Below, one piece after another: positions 41,821-51,449 of a stretch of DNA of 64,000 nucleotides; position 1 is the stretch's first letter; each line of letters opens with the position of its first letter. Source of the DNA: Sedimentibacter sp. MB35-C1 (GTDB lineage: Bacteria > Bacillota > Clostridia > Tissierellales > Sedimentibacteraceae); assembly GCF_030913635.1 (NCBI RefSeq), contig NZ_CP133188.1:2232001-2296000 (forward strand), written 5' to 3'. Below the pieces are notes generated by a model, which saw only the letters and a program-made list of their open reading frames with translations, was not told where the DNA came from and made no database searches. The position numbers and the translations under genes were made by a program.

Positions 41821-43347
41821 ATGCTTTCCAGAATAAAAACCTGTGTTCTGTATGGTCTTGAAGGATATATCATAGATGTAGAAACAGACCTGTCCGGAGG
41901 ACTGCCTAATTTCAGTATTGTAGGTCTGCCTGACGTATCTATTAAAGAATCGAGAGAAAGAGTCAGAGCTGCATTAAAGAACAGCGGATTTGCTTTTCCT
42001 GTAAGCCGTATTACAGTTAATCTTGCGCCGGCAAATTTAAAAAAAGAGGGAAGCCAGATAGATTTACCTATAGCCTTAGGCATATTATCAGCAAGCAAAG
42101 TGATAGAAAAGGCAATAGGTGAATCCACATGCATTATTGGAGAGCTTTCTCTTGACGGAAGGATTACTGCTGTCGAAGGTGCTTTGCCCATGGTGATTTC
42201 AATGAGGAATAATAATTTTAAGCGCGTTGTCGTACCGGCTGAAAATAAGGATGAATGTGGAGCAATTGACGGGATTGATGTTATTCCGGTCGAGCACATT
42301 TCAGATTTGGTTCGTTATCTTAATGGGCATATTGAAATTGAACCATACAAAGTTATATATGAAAACTGCAGAGAACCTGAAACCACTAAAGAAGATTTCT
42401 CGGAAATTAAAGGGCAGGCTGCGATGAAAAGGGCAGTAGAAGTTGCTGCTGCCGGGATGCATAACATATTGCTTCTGGGTTCTCCGGGTTCTGGCAAGAC
42501 AATGATTGCAAGGCGAATTCCCACAATACTTCCCGACCTTACATTTGAAGAGGCGCTGGAGGTTACCAAAATTTACAGCATATCAGGATTACTTAGCAGC
42601 AAAAGGCTTATAAGGAACAGGCCGTTTCGCTCTCCTCACCACACTTCGTCGCGGGTCTCTATGGCAGGAGGCGGTTCAAAACCAAGCCCCGGCGAAGTTT
42701 CCCTGGCTCACTACGGGGTGCTTTTTCTTGATGAAATTCCTGAATTTCCTAAAAACGTCATTGAGGTATTGAGGCAACCGATGGAGGATGGTGATATTTC
42801 AATTTCGAGAGCAAATGGATCATTTACTTTTCCTGCAAAATTTATGATGGCAGCATCGATGAATCCATGTCCCTGCGGATATCTGGGTGATCCTACCCAT
42901 GAATGCTCATGCAGTCAAGGACAGATAGACAAATATCTCAGTAAGATTTCAGGGCCGCTTTTGAACAGAATAGACATCCAAGTGGAGGTATCACCGGTAA
43001 AATATGAGGACTTAAAAGATGAAAGCACGGAAGAATCATCAAGCGAAATAAAGAAGCGAATAGTTAGGGCAAGAGAGATTCAGCAAAAAAGATATGCTGA
43101 GTTGGGAATTATTACAAATTCAGAACTCAGCGGCAAATATGTATCAAAGTACTGCAAGATTGGCAGGGAATCAGAGATGCTGCTCAAGGATGCTTTTGAG
43201 AAACTTGGACTAAGTGCAAGGGCATACAATAAAATTCTAAAAGTTGCAAGAACAATTGCAGATTTGGATAAATCCCATAATATAGAGACAAAGCACATTG
43301 CGGAAGCTATACAATACAGAAGTCTGGATCGCAAATACTGGAGGTAA
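41821..43347 (+). CDS. comM: YifB-family Mg-chelatase-like AAA ATPase ComM
   Basis: A 508-residue hexameric ATPase with an N-terminal Lon-protease-like fold (about 1-170: IVGLPDVSIKESRERVRAA) and an AAA+ domain with Walker A LGSPGSGKTMIARR and Walker B LFLDEIPEF. A SRANGSFTFPAKFMM segment and four Cys (CPCG, CSC) follow. In natural transformation ComM helps branch migration when donor DNA is integrated. It is followed after one base by dprA, a functionally matched neighbour. RBS is GGAGG. Confidence 0.93.
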   Translation: MLSRIKTCVLYGLEGYIIDVETDLSGGLPNFSIVGLPDVSIKESRERVRAALKNSGFAFPVSRITVNLAPANLKKEGSQIDLPIALGILSASKVIEKAIGESTCIIGELSLDGRITAVEGALPMVISMRNNNFKRVVVPAENKDECGAIDGIDVIPVEHISDLVRYLNGHIEIEPYKVIYENCREPETTKEDFSEIKGQAAMKRAVEVAAAGMHNILLLGSPGSGKTMIARRIPTILPDLTFEEALEVTKIYSISGLLSSKRLIRNRPFRSPHHTSSRVSMAGGGSKPSPGEVSLAHYGVLFLDEIPEFPKNVIEVLRQPMEDGDISISRANGSFTFPAKFMMAASMNPCPCGYLGDPTHECSCSQGQIDKYLSKISGPLLNRIDIQVEVSPVKYEDLKDESTEESSSEIKKRIVRAREIQQKRYAELGIITNSELSGKYVSKYCKIGRESEMLLKDAFEKLGLSARAYNKILKVARTIADLDKSHNIETKHIAEAIQYRSLDRKYWR

Positions 43348-43348
43348 A

Positions 43349-44452
43349 ATGGAAAGGCTTGATATCAATCAAAAAACCATCGCGTGGCTTAATTCGGCAA
43401 AGGGTATATCCAACAGGTCTATAGAGAAGATTCTTGAATATTTTAATAACAGTCCAAATGATTTATGGGATAATTTTGAAAATGAAAAGAATAATCTTTC
43501 ATTTATAAAGTATGAAGCTATAAATTCATTGTGTAAGATTAAGGCGCATTTTGAAGAAATGTTGCTCATAAAACTTAAAGAACAAAACATAGGAATAGTT
43601 ACCGTGTATGATAAATATTATCCTGAAAAACTGCGACATATGGACGGCTCACCATATATATTATACTACAAGGGAAGGTTGGATAGAATTAATGATTTGT
43701 CAATAGCCGTTGTTGGATCTCGCAAAGCAACAGCTTACGGGAAGTGGGTTACTGAGAAGCTGACCGGTGAATTATCGGAACTTGGAATAAATATTATCAG
43801 CGGACTTGCAATAGGCATAGATTCAATAGCACATAGAACATCTTTGAAATCCAACGCTAATACATTTGGGGTTATAGGGTGCGGCATAGATGTAGTTTAT
43901 CCAAGAATAAATGAGCGTTTATATTTGGAAATCGCAGAAAAAGGGGGAGCTGTACTGACAGAGTATCCATTGGGTATGCAGCCTCTTCCTAATAATTTTC
44001 ATGCAAGAAACAGGATTATCAGCGGACTTTCAGACGGTGTGCTTGTTATTGAAGCGCGAGAAAAAAGCGGGACTCTTATAACAGCAGGTCACGCCGCAAA
44101 CCAAGGGCGGGAAATTTTTGCAGTACCCGGAGGAATAGACAGCCTTTACAGCAAAGGAACAAATGCTCTTATTAAGGATGGAGCCAAAATAACAACTTCA
44201 ATTGATGATATAATTGAAGAAATACCGGAATTGAGAGAGAGAATAAATAAAAAACAAAGCTGCGATAATTGTCTTAGTTTTACAAGTAATGAGATCACAA
44301 TTATAAACAGCCTGAAATTAGGAGGCAAGACATTAGATGCCCTAAGCGAAGAAACCCAGATAGGTACCGGAGAACTTTTGGGTCTAATTACCTTACTGGA
44401 AATGAAAGGTGCTGTTAGACGAGTTTCAGGAAATAAATTTATTATCAACTAA
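43349..44452 (+). CDS. dprA: DNA-processing protein DprA
   Basis: A 367-residue protein that binds incoming single-stranded DNA and loads RecA. It has an N-terminal helical region, a central Rossmann-like DprA domain with AVVGSRKATAYGKW, ISGLAIGIDSIAHR and the VIEAREKSGTLITA block, and a C-terminal winged helix (about 305-367). The ATG at 43349 has GAGGT upstream; an in-frame start inside comM at 43298 is less likely. With comM it points to at least ancestral competence. Confidence 0.95.
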   Translation: MERLDINQKTIAWLNSAKGISNRSIEKILEYFNNSPNDLWDNFENEKNNLSFIKYEAINSLCKIKAHFEEMLLIKLKEQNIGIVTVYDKYYPEKLRHMDGSPYILYYKGRLDRINDLSIAVVGSRKATAYGKWVTEKLTGELSELGINIISGLAIGIDSIAHRTSLKSNANTFGVIGCGIDVVYPRINERLYLEIAEKGGAVLTEYPLGMQPLPNNFHARNRIISGLSDGVLVIEAREKSGTLITAGHAANQGREIFAVPGGIDSLYSKGTNALIKDGAKITTSIDDIIEEIPELRERINKKQSCDNCLSFTSNEITIINSLKLGGKTLDALSEETQIGTGELLGLITLLEMKGAVRRVSGNKFIIN

Positions 44453-44484
44453 CAGAAATTATTTAACGTTGTATTTCATAATTA

Positions 44485-44967
44485 TTATTCTTCAACGTTT
44501 CTGTTCTGGATTTTGTATTCGTCATATTTTTTCTTAAATTCCGAGTTATCTTTTATAAATGAAATAAAAGTCTCAAAGCATTTTTCGGTATACTCACTTA
44601 TAGTATGCTCTATTTTTTCTGTTTCTTTTAAAAGAATTTCGTCAGGTATGCCTATTGCTCTTAAAAAATTTTCTATTGTATTATGTCTTTTCAGCAAAAG
44701 TTCTCCCAAGGTTTTTCCTTCTTCTTTCAATATTATTACTCCGTATTTCTCATATTTCAATAAATTTTCTTTTCCTAACCTTTGTACCATTCGTGTGGCT
44801 GAAGGCGGGTGAACGTTTAGAGCATCAGATAATTCATTTATTCTTGTAAATCCGGATTTGGAGCTAAGTCTATAAATCATTTCCAGATAATCTTCCATGG
44901 AAGCTGTAAGATGGTTTCCATTTTTTTTCATATATTTACTGAATGTATGATAATCTTTATTTCCCAT
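44485..44967 (-). CDS. DtxR/MntR-family metal-dependent repressor
   Basis: A 160-residue regulator. The ATG at 44967 (MGNKDYHTF) follows AAGAAGGTG; the frame extends 33 codons upstream without an RBS. The N-terminal winged helix (LTASMEDYLEMIYRLS, then VHPPSATRMVQRLGKENL) is the classic DtxR/MntR DNA-binding part, followed by the dimer/metal domain with LLLKRHNTIENFL. There is no SH3-like third domain, so it is closer to MntR (manganese) than DtxR (iron). No metal transporter is next to it. Two AAT(T/A)ATTGCTAT-type direct repeats lie upstream (about 44990 and 45037). Confidence 0.87.
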   Translation of the reverse strand: MGNKDYHTFSKYMKKNGNHLTASMEDYLEMIYRLSSKSGFTRINELSDALNVHPPSATRMVQRLGKENLLKYEKYGVIILKEEGKTLGELLLKRHNTIENFLRAIGIPDEILLKETEKIEHTISEYTEKCFETFISFIKDNSEFKKKYDEYKIQNRNVEE

Positions 44968-45072
44968 AAATTTCACCTTCTTTGGGGTTATAGCAATTAT
45001 TAAAGTATATTCCCACGATGCTAAAAAATTACTGAATAGCAATAATTTTAAAATGGATTCATACAAAATATA

Positions 45073-45097
45073 AGCTTGATGACTTTGTCATCAAGCT
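45073..45097 (-). terminator. terminator of the AhpD-like gene
   Basis: A perfect 11-bp stem AGCTTGATGAC / GTCATCAAGCT with a 3-nt loop, followed on the minus strand by TATATTTTG. Its TTGATGAC/GTCATCAA core is the same as the clpX-lon hairpin at 12646-12664. Confidence 0.65.
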
Positions 45098-45142
45098 GAA
45101 TTATACTGTGAAGCCAAGGTATAAAATCAAGAATATTACAGT

Positions 45143-45487
45143 TTATTTTCCCTGGCTATCCATAACTTGCCTGAAAGTAAGCATTGCTCTCATCATTTTT
45201 GGAAAACCGCATGTGGGTGCAACCAGCAGTATTGCATGTTCTATTTCATTCTCTCTGCATCCACTATTGAGAGCTTTTAAAATATGAGTTCTGAGAGAAT
45301 ATTCGTTTTGACATTCAGCTGATAATGATACTTTTATAAGCCACCTCGTTTTTTCTTCTAAAGGACCCCCTTTTTCATGAATCAGTTTTCCGAATTTTTC
45401 ATAAGCCTCATAAATTTCGCGATGATTATCTGTTAAATATTTGAGGTTCTTTTCTATTACATCGTAATTATCAAAATAGTCATTCAT
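45143..45487 (-). CDS. carboxymuconolactone decarboxylase family (AhpD-like) protein
   Basis: A 114-residue all-helical protein with the family core EKTRWLIKVSLSAECQNEYSLRTHI and ENEIEHAILLVAPTCGFPKMM. AhpD peroxidase-type members have an ExxCxxCxxxH motif; here the first Cys is present in AECQNEYSLRTH but the second position is Glu/Tyr, so the redox pair is missing. A separate Cys lies in PTCGFP. The activity is therefore unclear. It is transcribed leftward toward the DtxR-type gene, with a terminator between. Confidence 0.82.
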   Translation of the reverse strand: MNDYFDNYDVIEKNLKYLTDNHREIYEAYEKFGKLIHEKGGPLEEKTRWLIKVSLSAECQNEYSLRTHILKALNSGCRENEIEHAILLVAPTCGFPKMMRAMLTFRQVMDSQGK

Positions 45488-45697
45488 TTTTCATAACCAT
45501 CCTTTATTAATATTGCAAATATTATTACCAAAATCACTGTATAATAAACTGTTAATTAAATATCTACTGATTAATAATAGACAATTTCCAGATGTTCATT
45601 ATCTATTGACAAATAAAAAAATGTATTATATGGTATTATGGTATAAGTAGTAGAGACTTGCTTAGAATCAATGTGCTAGCGGTATTGGAGGAAATTA

Positions 45698-47881
45698 ATG
45701 AATAATTTGTTAATAGTAGAATCGCCTGCAAAGGCAAAAACAATAGGAAAGTTTTTAGGTAAAAATTATACTGTAAAAGCTTCTGTGGGACATATAAGAG
45801 ATTTGCCTAAAAGTAAGCTTGGAATAGACATAGAACAAAATTTTGAGCCGAATTATATTACAATAAGAGGCAAGGGAGATGTATTAAAGGAATTAAGGAA
45901 GGAAGCAAAGAAAGCTGACAAAATCTATTTGGCAACTGACCCTGACCGAGAGGGAGAAGCTATTTCGTGGCATCTGGCTAAAATTTTGAATTTGGATGAA
46001 GACGGGGACATAAGAATTGAATTTAATGAAATTACAAAGGATGCAATCAAAAAGGCAAGCAAAAATCCGAGAAAAATAAATTTGGATCTGGTGGATGCTC
46101 AGCAGGCAAGACGAGTTCTTGACAGACTTGTGGGATATAATATAAGTCCTCTTTTATGGAAAAAAATCGAAAAAGGTTTAAGCGCCGGAAGGGTGCAGTC
46201 TGTTACCTTAAAGCTTATTATAGATAGAGAAAGAGAAATAATGGAATTCGTTCCTGAAGAATATTGGACTCTTGAGCTGGAAGTTAAAAAGCAGCGTAAG
46301 AAATTTGGCGCAAAATATGTAGGTGCTTTAAAAAACAACAAAGTCAGCAAAGTAAAAGTTAAAAATCAGGACGAAATGGATGAAATTCTTAACAGTATTA
46401 ATAAGGAAAAAATAAATGTATTTAAAATAGATAAAACAAAGAGCTATTCCAGACCAAGCGCTCCATTTACAACCAGTAGCCTTCAGCAAGAGGCAAACAG
46501 AAGAATAAATTTCACTGCAAAAAAAACAATGATGGTAGCTCAGCAGTTATATGAAGGCATCAATATAAAAGGTGAGGGCAGCATCGGTTTGGTTACGTAT
46601 ATAAGAACCGACTCTTTCAGATTGTCCGATGAGGCGGTAAACAGTTCTAAAGAATATATAACAAAAAATTACGGAGAGAAGTATTATCAACACAGAGTTT
46701 ATACAAAACCAAAGAAAAACGGAAACAAGGTACAGGATGCTCACGAGGCAATACGCCCGACATCAGTTTTCAGAAATCCTGATAACATAAAGGACAGCCT
46801 TTCTACAGACCAATATAAATTGTACAGCCTTATTTGGAAAAGATTTGTTTCATCTCAAATGGTTGATGCACAGTATGATGTTACAAAGATTTTGTTAAAT
46901 AATAATGAAAACATGTTTGAGGCCAGCGGCAAGACGCTTGTTTTTGACGGTTATAAATCAGTTTATAAATACAATGATGGATCAGAAAGTAAGCTGCTGC
47001 CTGAAATGGAGATAAATGAAATATTAGATATTTTGAAAATTAATCCCGAGCAGCATTTTACTCAGCCTCCGGCACGTTACAGCGAAGCAAGCCTGATAAA
47101 GGATCTGGAGGAGAGAGGAATCGGAAGACCCAGCACATATGCTCCTATTATTACAACAATAACCGGAAGAGACTATGTAGTAAAGGAAAAAGGGTCACTT
47201 CTTCCTACCGACATGGGATTTTTGGTTACTGAAATGATGGAAAAATATTTTTCGAATATTGTAAATGAAAAATTTACGGCTGAGTTGGAAAATAATTTAG
47301 ATGAAATTGCATCAGGTAAAAAGGAATGGCATGATGTAATAAGCGAATTTTACGGCGGATTTAAAAAGGAACTTGATATTGCTGAAAAGGAAATGGAAGA
47401 AATAGAAATCAAGGAAGAGGTAAGCGACGTAAAATGTGAAAAATGCGGAGAATACATGGTTGTTAAAAAGGGTAGGTATGGAAAATTTCTAGCGTGCCCA
47501 AACTATCCTGAATGTAAGAATACTAAGCCATTGAAAGAAAAAGAAGCTGCTGAAGAGACTGATGAAGTATGTGAAGTATGCGGATCGATGATGCTTAAAA
47601 GAAAAGGGAGGTACGGAGAGTTCCTTGCGTGCTCAAATTATCCCAAGTGTAAAAACACTAAGCCTATTATAAAGACAATTGATGTAAATTGTCCTCTTTG
47701 CGGCGGTAAAATTGCAATTAAGTTTTCAAAAGCAGGCAGAAGGTTCTTTGGATGTTCAAATTATCCTGACTGCAAGTATATGTCATGGCTTGAACCTACA
47801 AACGAAAAATGCCCGAAATGTGGAGAGATGATGGTTATTAAGGACAGTAAGCCTACATGCATAAATAAAAACTGCATATAA
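45698..47881 (+). CDS. topA: DNA topoisomerase I
   Basis: A 727-residue type IA topoisomerase that relaxes negative supercoils. The N-terminal Toprim domain has LIVESPAKAKTIGKFLG and ATDPDREGEAISW. The nucleophile is Y301 in VTYIRTDSFRLS. The C-terminal region (about 570-727) has four Cys4 zinc modules (CEKC, CEVC, CPLC and CPKC units), as in the longer clostridial enzymes. RBS is GGAGG. A TTGACA box at 45606 with ambiguous -10 boxes may be its promoter. It follows dprA in Bacillus too, but two leftward genes intervene here. Confidence 0.97.
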   Translation: MNNLLIVESPAKAKTIGKFLGKNYTVKASVGHIRDLPKSKLGIDIEQNFEPNYITIRGKGDVLKELRKEAKKADKIYLATDPDREGEAISWHLAKILNLDEDGDIRIEFNEITKDAIKKASKNPRKINLDLVDAQQARRVLDRLVGYNISPLLWKKIEKGLSAGRVQSVTLKLIIDREREIMEFVPEEYWTLELEVKKQRKKFGAKYVGALKNNKVSKVKVKNQDEMDEILNSINKEKINVFKIDKTKSYSRPSAPFTTSSLQQEANRRINFTAKKTMMVAQQLYEGINIKGEGSIGLVTYIRTDSFRLSDEAVNSSKEYITKNYGEKYYQHRVYTKPKKNGNKVQDAHEAIRPTSVFRNPDNIKDSLSTDQYKLYSLIWKRFVSSQMVDAQYDVTKILLNNNENMFEASGKTLVFDGYKSVYKYNDGSESKLLPEMEINEILDILKINPEQHFTQPPARYSEASLIKDLEERGIGRPSTYAPIITTITGRDYVVKEKGSLLPTDMGFLVTEMMEKYFSNIVNEKFTAELENNLDEIASGKKEWHDVISEFYGGFKKELDIAEKEMEEIEIKEEVSDVKCEKCGEYMVVKKGRYGKFLACPNYPECKNTKPLKEKEAAEETDEVCEVCGSMMLKRKGRYGEFLACSNYPKCKNTKPIIKTIDVNCPLCGGKIAIKFSKAGRRFFGCSNYPDCKYMSWLEPTNEKCPKCGEMMVIKDSKPTCINKNCI

Positions 47882-47915
47882 TATGTAAAACTGAATAAAA
47901 TACGCAAAAATAATG

Positions 47916-47944
47916 TTGCCAAATAAAAAGGGCTGTGTTATACT
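47916..47944 (+). promoter_or_regulatory. promoter of rpsB-tsf
   Basis: TTGCCA (47916-47921), a 17-bp spacer and TATACT (47939-47944) with an extended TGT before it. This gives a leader of about 95 bases before rpsB, long enough for the S2 autoregulation known in other bacteria. Confidence 0.7.
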
Positions 47945-48045
47945 TAACATAATTACGCACAGATTTAGATTATGCAAGAGTTGTGCCTAATGGTCTTTTG
48001 CATGAAATGATAATTCTGGAGGTAAAACAAAAGGAGGAAAAAAAT

Positions 48046-48807
48046 ATGTCTATTATAAGCATGAAAAAATTGCTTGAAGCAGGTGTTCACTTTGGTCATC
48101 AAACAAGAAGATGGAACCCTAAAATGGCAGAGTACATTTTTACAGAAAGAAATGGAATCTACATTATTGATTTACAGAAAACGAGTGATAAAGTGGATGA
48201 AGCTTACAACTTCGTTAAAGAGATGGTTTCAAACGGAGAGGAACTATTATTCGTAGGAACTAAGAAACAAGCTCAAGAGTCAACAAAATTGGAAGCAGCT
48301 AGATGCGGTATGCATTTTGTAAGTCAGAGATGGCTTGGAGGTATGCTTACAAACTACCAGACAATCAGGAAAAGAATTGATAAGTTAAATTCATTAAGAG
48401 CAATGGAAGCAGATGGAACATTTGATCTATTAACAAAAAAAGAAGTAATTAAGATCAAAAATGAAACTGAAAAACTTGAAAAATTCTTAGGCGGAATTAA
48501 AAATATGGATAAACTTCCGGGAGCATTGTTTGTCGTAGATCCTAGAAAGGAAAAAATTGCTGTAGAAGAAGCAAAGAAATTAGGCATTCCGGTTGTAGCC
48601 ATAGTTGATACAAACTGTGACCCTGATGAGATTGATTATGTAATACCAGGCAATGATGATGCTATAAGAGCAGTAAAATTATTGACTGCTACTATGGCTG
48701 ATGCTGTACTTGAAGGGAAACAAGGAGTTCAGATGGAAGAAGAACCTGAAGTCGAAGTAACAGAAGAAGAATTGGAAAAAGTTGAAGAAAAATCTGTAGA
48801 AGAATAA
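48046..48807 (+). CDS. rpsB: 30S ribosomal protein S2
   Basis: A 253-residue S2 protein. The N-terminal [22 protein letters not shown] and [11 protein letters not shown]-like [12 protein letters not shown] are family signatures, and [23 protein letters not shown] is the conserved C-terminal block before an acidic tail. The ATG at 48046 is chosen for AAGGAGG upstream; the longer frame start at 47983 has none. It is paired with tsf, as in nearly all bacteria. Confidence 0.97.
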   Translation: MSIISMKKLLEAGVHFGHQTRRWNPKMAEYIFTERNGIYIIDLQKTSDKVDEAYNFVKEMVSNGEELLFVGTKKQAQESTKLEAARCGMHFVSQRWLGGMLTNYQTIRKRIDKLNSLRAMEADGTFDLLTKKEVIKIKNETEKLEKFLGGIKNMDKLPGALFVVDPRKEKIAVEEAKKLGIPVVAIVDTNCDPDEIDYVIPGNDDAIRAVKLLTATMADAVLEGKQGVQMEEEPEVEVTEEELEKVEEKSVEE

Positions 48808-48883
48808 AAATAATTTATAATAATAAAGTAAGGGGTTAGGAATTTTTTCCTTACGCCTTGCTTTTTAAATTTTGGAGGGAAAA

Positions 48884-49798
48884 ATGGAAATAACAGCTTC
48901 AATGGTAAAAGAACTAAGAGAAAAATCCAATGCAGGCATGATGGACTGCAAAAAAGCATTACAAGAAACAGGCGGGGACATAGACAAGGCAATAGATTAT
49001 TTAAGAGAAAAAGGGCTTTCTAAGGCTTCTAAAAAAGCTGACAGAATTGCTGCTGAAGGCTTAACTACAGCATTAGTTTCAGAATACGGCAAAAAAGGTG
49101 TCCTGGTAGAAGTTAACTCAGAAACTGATTTCGTTGCTAAAAACGAAGAATTTAAGAGTTTTGTACAGATGGTGGCTAAGACCGCTCTGGATACTGAACC
49201 TGCTGATATTGAAGCTTTAAATGCGGTAAAAGTTGACGGAGGAAAAACTCTTAAGGAAACATTGACTGACAAAATAGCAAAAATAGGCGAAAATATGTCA
49301 ATCAGAAGATTTGTTATTGAAAAAGTTAATGAAGGCAGAGTTGTTTCTTATATTCATGCTGGCGGAAAAATATCTGTAATAGTAGCGCTTGAATCTGAAG
49401 GCGATACGGAAGCTCTTGAAGTTTTAGGAAAAGACCTGGCAATGCAGGTAGCAGCAATGAATCCAAAATACATATCTACAGATGATGTTGATGCGGAATT
49501 TATAGCTCATGAAAAAGAAATATTAATAGCACAGGCATTAAACGAAGGAAAACCTCAAAATATAGTTGAAAAAATGGTTGAAGGAAGACTTCATAAAGAA
49601 CTTAAAGAAGTATGCTTGTTAGAACAGCCTTTTGTTAAAGACGGAGATATAACTGTTAAAAAATATATCGAAAACACTTCAAAGACTATAGGCAAAGCTA
49701 TAAAAGTAGCAGCTATACAGAGATTTGAAGTTGGAGAAGGTCTTGAAAAGAAATCAGAAAACTTTGCTGAAGAAGTTGCAAAGCAAATGGGTAAATAG
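48884..49798 (+). CDS. tsf: elongation factor Ts
   Basis: A 304-residue guanine nucleotide exchange factor for EF-Tu. The N-terminal UBA-like domain has VKELREKSNAGMMDCKKAL, followed by VEVNSETDFVAKNEEF, the signature at the EF-Tu interface, and MAAMNPKYIS-like AMNPKYIST in the second half. The start at 48884 follows GGAGG; an upstream TTG overlaps the RBS and is not used. The rpsB-tsf spacer holds a GTAAGG/CCTTAC hairpin (48828-48854). Confidence 0.97.
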   Translation: MEITASMVKELREKSNAGMMDCKKALQETGGDIDKAIDYLREKGLSKASKKADRIAAEGLTTALVSEYGKKGVLVEVNSETDFVAKNEEFKSFVQMVAKTALDTEPADIEALNAVKVDGGKTLKETLTDKIAKIGENMSIRRFVIEKVNEGRVVSYIHAGGKISVIVALESEGDTEALEVLGKDLAMQVAAMNPKYISTDDVDAEFIAHEKEILIAQALNEGKPQNIVEKMVEGRLHKELKEVCLLEQPFVKDGDITVKKYIENTSKTIGKAIKVAAIQRFEVGEGLEKKSENFAEEVAKQMGK

Positions 49799-49821
49799 TC
49801 CTGAGGAAATAGTACAAAATA

Positions 49822-49849
49822 TAATGGAGAACTACTTAGTTCTCCATTA
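49822..49849 (+). repeat. intercistronic hairpin between tsf and pyrH
   Basis: TAATGGAGAACTA / TAGTTCTCCATTA, 13 complementary bases around a 2-base centre (so a slightly shorter real stem). It is followed by GTCACAAATT, with no U-tract. Confidence 0.7.
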
Positions 49850-49883
49850 GTCACAAATTAAGTTAAGTCTTCAGGAGGAAGAG

Positions 49884-50597
49884 ATGAACTGCAAATATAA
49901 AAGAATAGTATTAAAAATAAGCGGTGAAGCACTATCAGGAAATATTGGACACGGAATAAATAATGAAATAGTTACAAAAATTTCTATGGTCATAAAAAAA
50001 CTCAATGAAATGGGAGTTGAGGTTGCTGTTGTTGTGGGAGGAGGAAATTTCTGGAGAGGCGCCAGCGCAAAGGAAATGGATAGAACCACATCTGATTATA
50101 TGGGTATGCTGGGTACAATAATTAACGGATTAGCTTTACAGGATGCTCTTGAAAAAATAGGTGTTGAAACAAGGCTTCAAACTGCCATTGAAATGAGGCA
50201 GATAGCTGAACCGTATATAAGAAGAAGAGCAGTAAGACACTTGGAAAAGAAAAGAGTGGTTATTTTTTCGGGAGGTTCAGGCAACCCGTATTTTTCAACA
50301 GATACAACAGCAGCGCTGAGAGCGGCTGAAATAAATGCTGAAATAATCCTTCTTGCAAAGAACGGTGTTGACGGTGTATATAGCGATGATCCGAAGAAAA
50401 ACCCGGATTCAATAAAGTACCATGAATTGAAATACATAGATGTTCTTAATAAGGGCCTTAAGATTATGGATTCGACTGCAACATCATTATGTATGGACAA
50501 TAAAATTCCTATATTGGTCTTTGGAATCGATTATCCTGAAAATATTGAAAAAATTGTAATGGGAGACGATATAGGAACTATAATAAAGGAGGTATAA
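49884..50597 (+). CDS. pyrH: uridylate kinase
   Basis: A 237-residue hexameric amino-acid-kinase-fold UMP kinase making [27 protein letters not shown], the [16 protein letters not shown] block and [13 protein letters not shown] are all conserved. RBS is AGGAGG. The stop is one base before the frr start; tsf-pyrH-frr is the standard order. Confidence 0.97.
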   Translation: MNCKYKRIVLKISGEALSGNIGHGINNEIVTKISMVIKKLNEMGVEVAVVVGGGNFWRGASAKEMDRTTSDYMGMLGTIINGLALQDALEKIGVETRLQTAIEMRQIAEPYIRRRAVRHLEKKRVVIFSGGSGNPYFSTDTTAALRAAEINAEIILLAKNGVDGVYSDDPKKNPDSIKYHELKYIDVLNKGLKIMDSTATSLCMDNKIPILVFGIDYPENIEKIVMGDDIGTIIKEV

Positions 50598-50598
50598 G

Positions 50599-51156
50599 GT
50601 GTATAAAGATTTAATCACAAAATCAGAAGAATCAATGAAAAAATCAATCAATTTTCTGAAGGATGAACTTGCGACAATAAGAGCAGGAAAAGCGAACCCA
50701 AAATTAGTTGATAAAATTCAAGTGAGCTACTATGGGGTTATGACTCCAATAAATCAAGTGGCAAATATATCTGTACCAGAGCCAAGATTAATAATTATTC
50801 AGCCATGGGATTCAAGCTTGGTGAAGGAAGTAGAGAAAGCTATCCTTGCATCTGATCTTGGAATCAATCCTTCAAGCGACGGAAAGCTTATCAGACTGGT
50901 TATTCCGCCACTGACAGAAGAAAGAAGAAAAGATTTAATTAAGAAGGTTAAAAAAGAGGCTGAAAATTCTAAAATTGCTGTTAGAAACATAAGAAGAGAT
51001 GCAAATGAAGAGTTTAAAAAGTTAGAAAAATCAAGTGAAATAACTAAAGATGATCACAAAAAAGCCGAAGAAGAGATGCAGAAATTAACGGATAAATATG
51101 TTAAGTTAATAGATGATATTTACAGAGACAAGGAAAAAGAAATATTAGAGGTTTAA
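50599..51156 (+). CDS. frr: ribosome recycling factor
   Basis: A 185-residue two-domain factor that splits post-termination ribosomes together with EF-G. It contains [35 protein letters not shown], and the basic [13 protein letters not shown] region of the long three-helix bundle. The start is GTG (50599) with AAAGGAGG six bases before it. Length is exactly that of the family. Confidence 0.97.
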   Translation: MYKDLITKSEESMKKSINFLKDELATIRAGKANPKLVDKIQVSYYGVMTPINQVANISVPEPRLIIIQPWDSSLVKEVEKAILASDLGINPSSDGKLIRLVIPPLTEERRKDLIKKVKKEAENSKIAVRNIRRDANEEFKKLEKSSEITKDDHKKAEEEMQKLTDKYVKLIDDIYRDKEKEILEV

Positions 51157-51157
51157 T

Positions 51158-51343
51158 ATGAATAATTTAATAGGCTATCCTCTTAAGGATGCCATTGAAA
51201 TTATTGAAAAGGATGCCAATAAAATTATTAGTATTAAGAAGATAACGGGAACTAACAAAAAGTTCAATAATTTAGAAAAACCGTATGTAATCAGAAGACA
51301 TGACTATGATAATTATGTCACGCTGTATATTTCGTATTATTAG
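51158..51343 (+). CDS. 61-residue protein of unknown function between frr and uppS
   Basis: Starts one base after the frr stop with GAGG upstream, so it is very probably translated. The sequence opens LIGYPLKDAIEIIEKD and ends in YVIRRHDYDNYVTLYISYY. The pattern (Gly-x-Pro-Leu followed by a helix, a short strand, a VIRR strand and a final strand) is reminiscent of a single PASTA-like or small alpha/beta fold. This is weak and I do not assign it. It has no membrane segment or signal. The position inside a conserved translation/envelope operon is its best clue. Confidence 0.65.
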   Translation: MNNLIGYPLKDAIEIIEKDANKIISIKKITGTNKKFNNLEKPYVIRRHDYDNYVTLYISYY

Positions 51344-51353
51344 TTTGTAATGA

Positions 51354-51375
51354 AGGCTTATGGTATCATAGGCCT
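51354..51375 (+). repeat. intercistronic hairpin before uppS
   Basis: AGGCTTATG / CATAGGCCT, nine pairs including one G-U, with a GTAT loop. No U-tract follows. Confidence 0.65.
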
Positions 51376-51449
51376 GAGTTACGTTTTTGTATGCTGCCGG
51401 GGAAGGAGCAAGTAAATTGGTTAGCGAGACTGTGTGTAGAGAGGCCGAT

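Noticed and set aside
12646-45097. TTGATGAC/GTCATCAA hairpins at 12646 and 45077 as copies of one mobile repeat
   Set aside because: Only the 8-bp stem is shared; loops and flanks differ, so a mobile repeat family is not supported by two copies.
45606-45647. TTGACA before topA as a complete promoter
   Set aside because: The -35 box is perfect, but the TATTAT and TATAAG boxes lie at wrong distances (12, 22 and 30 bp), so the -10 element cannot be fixed; only mentioned with topA.
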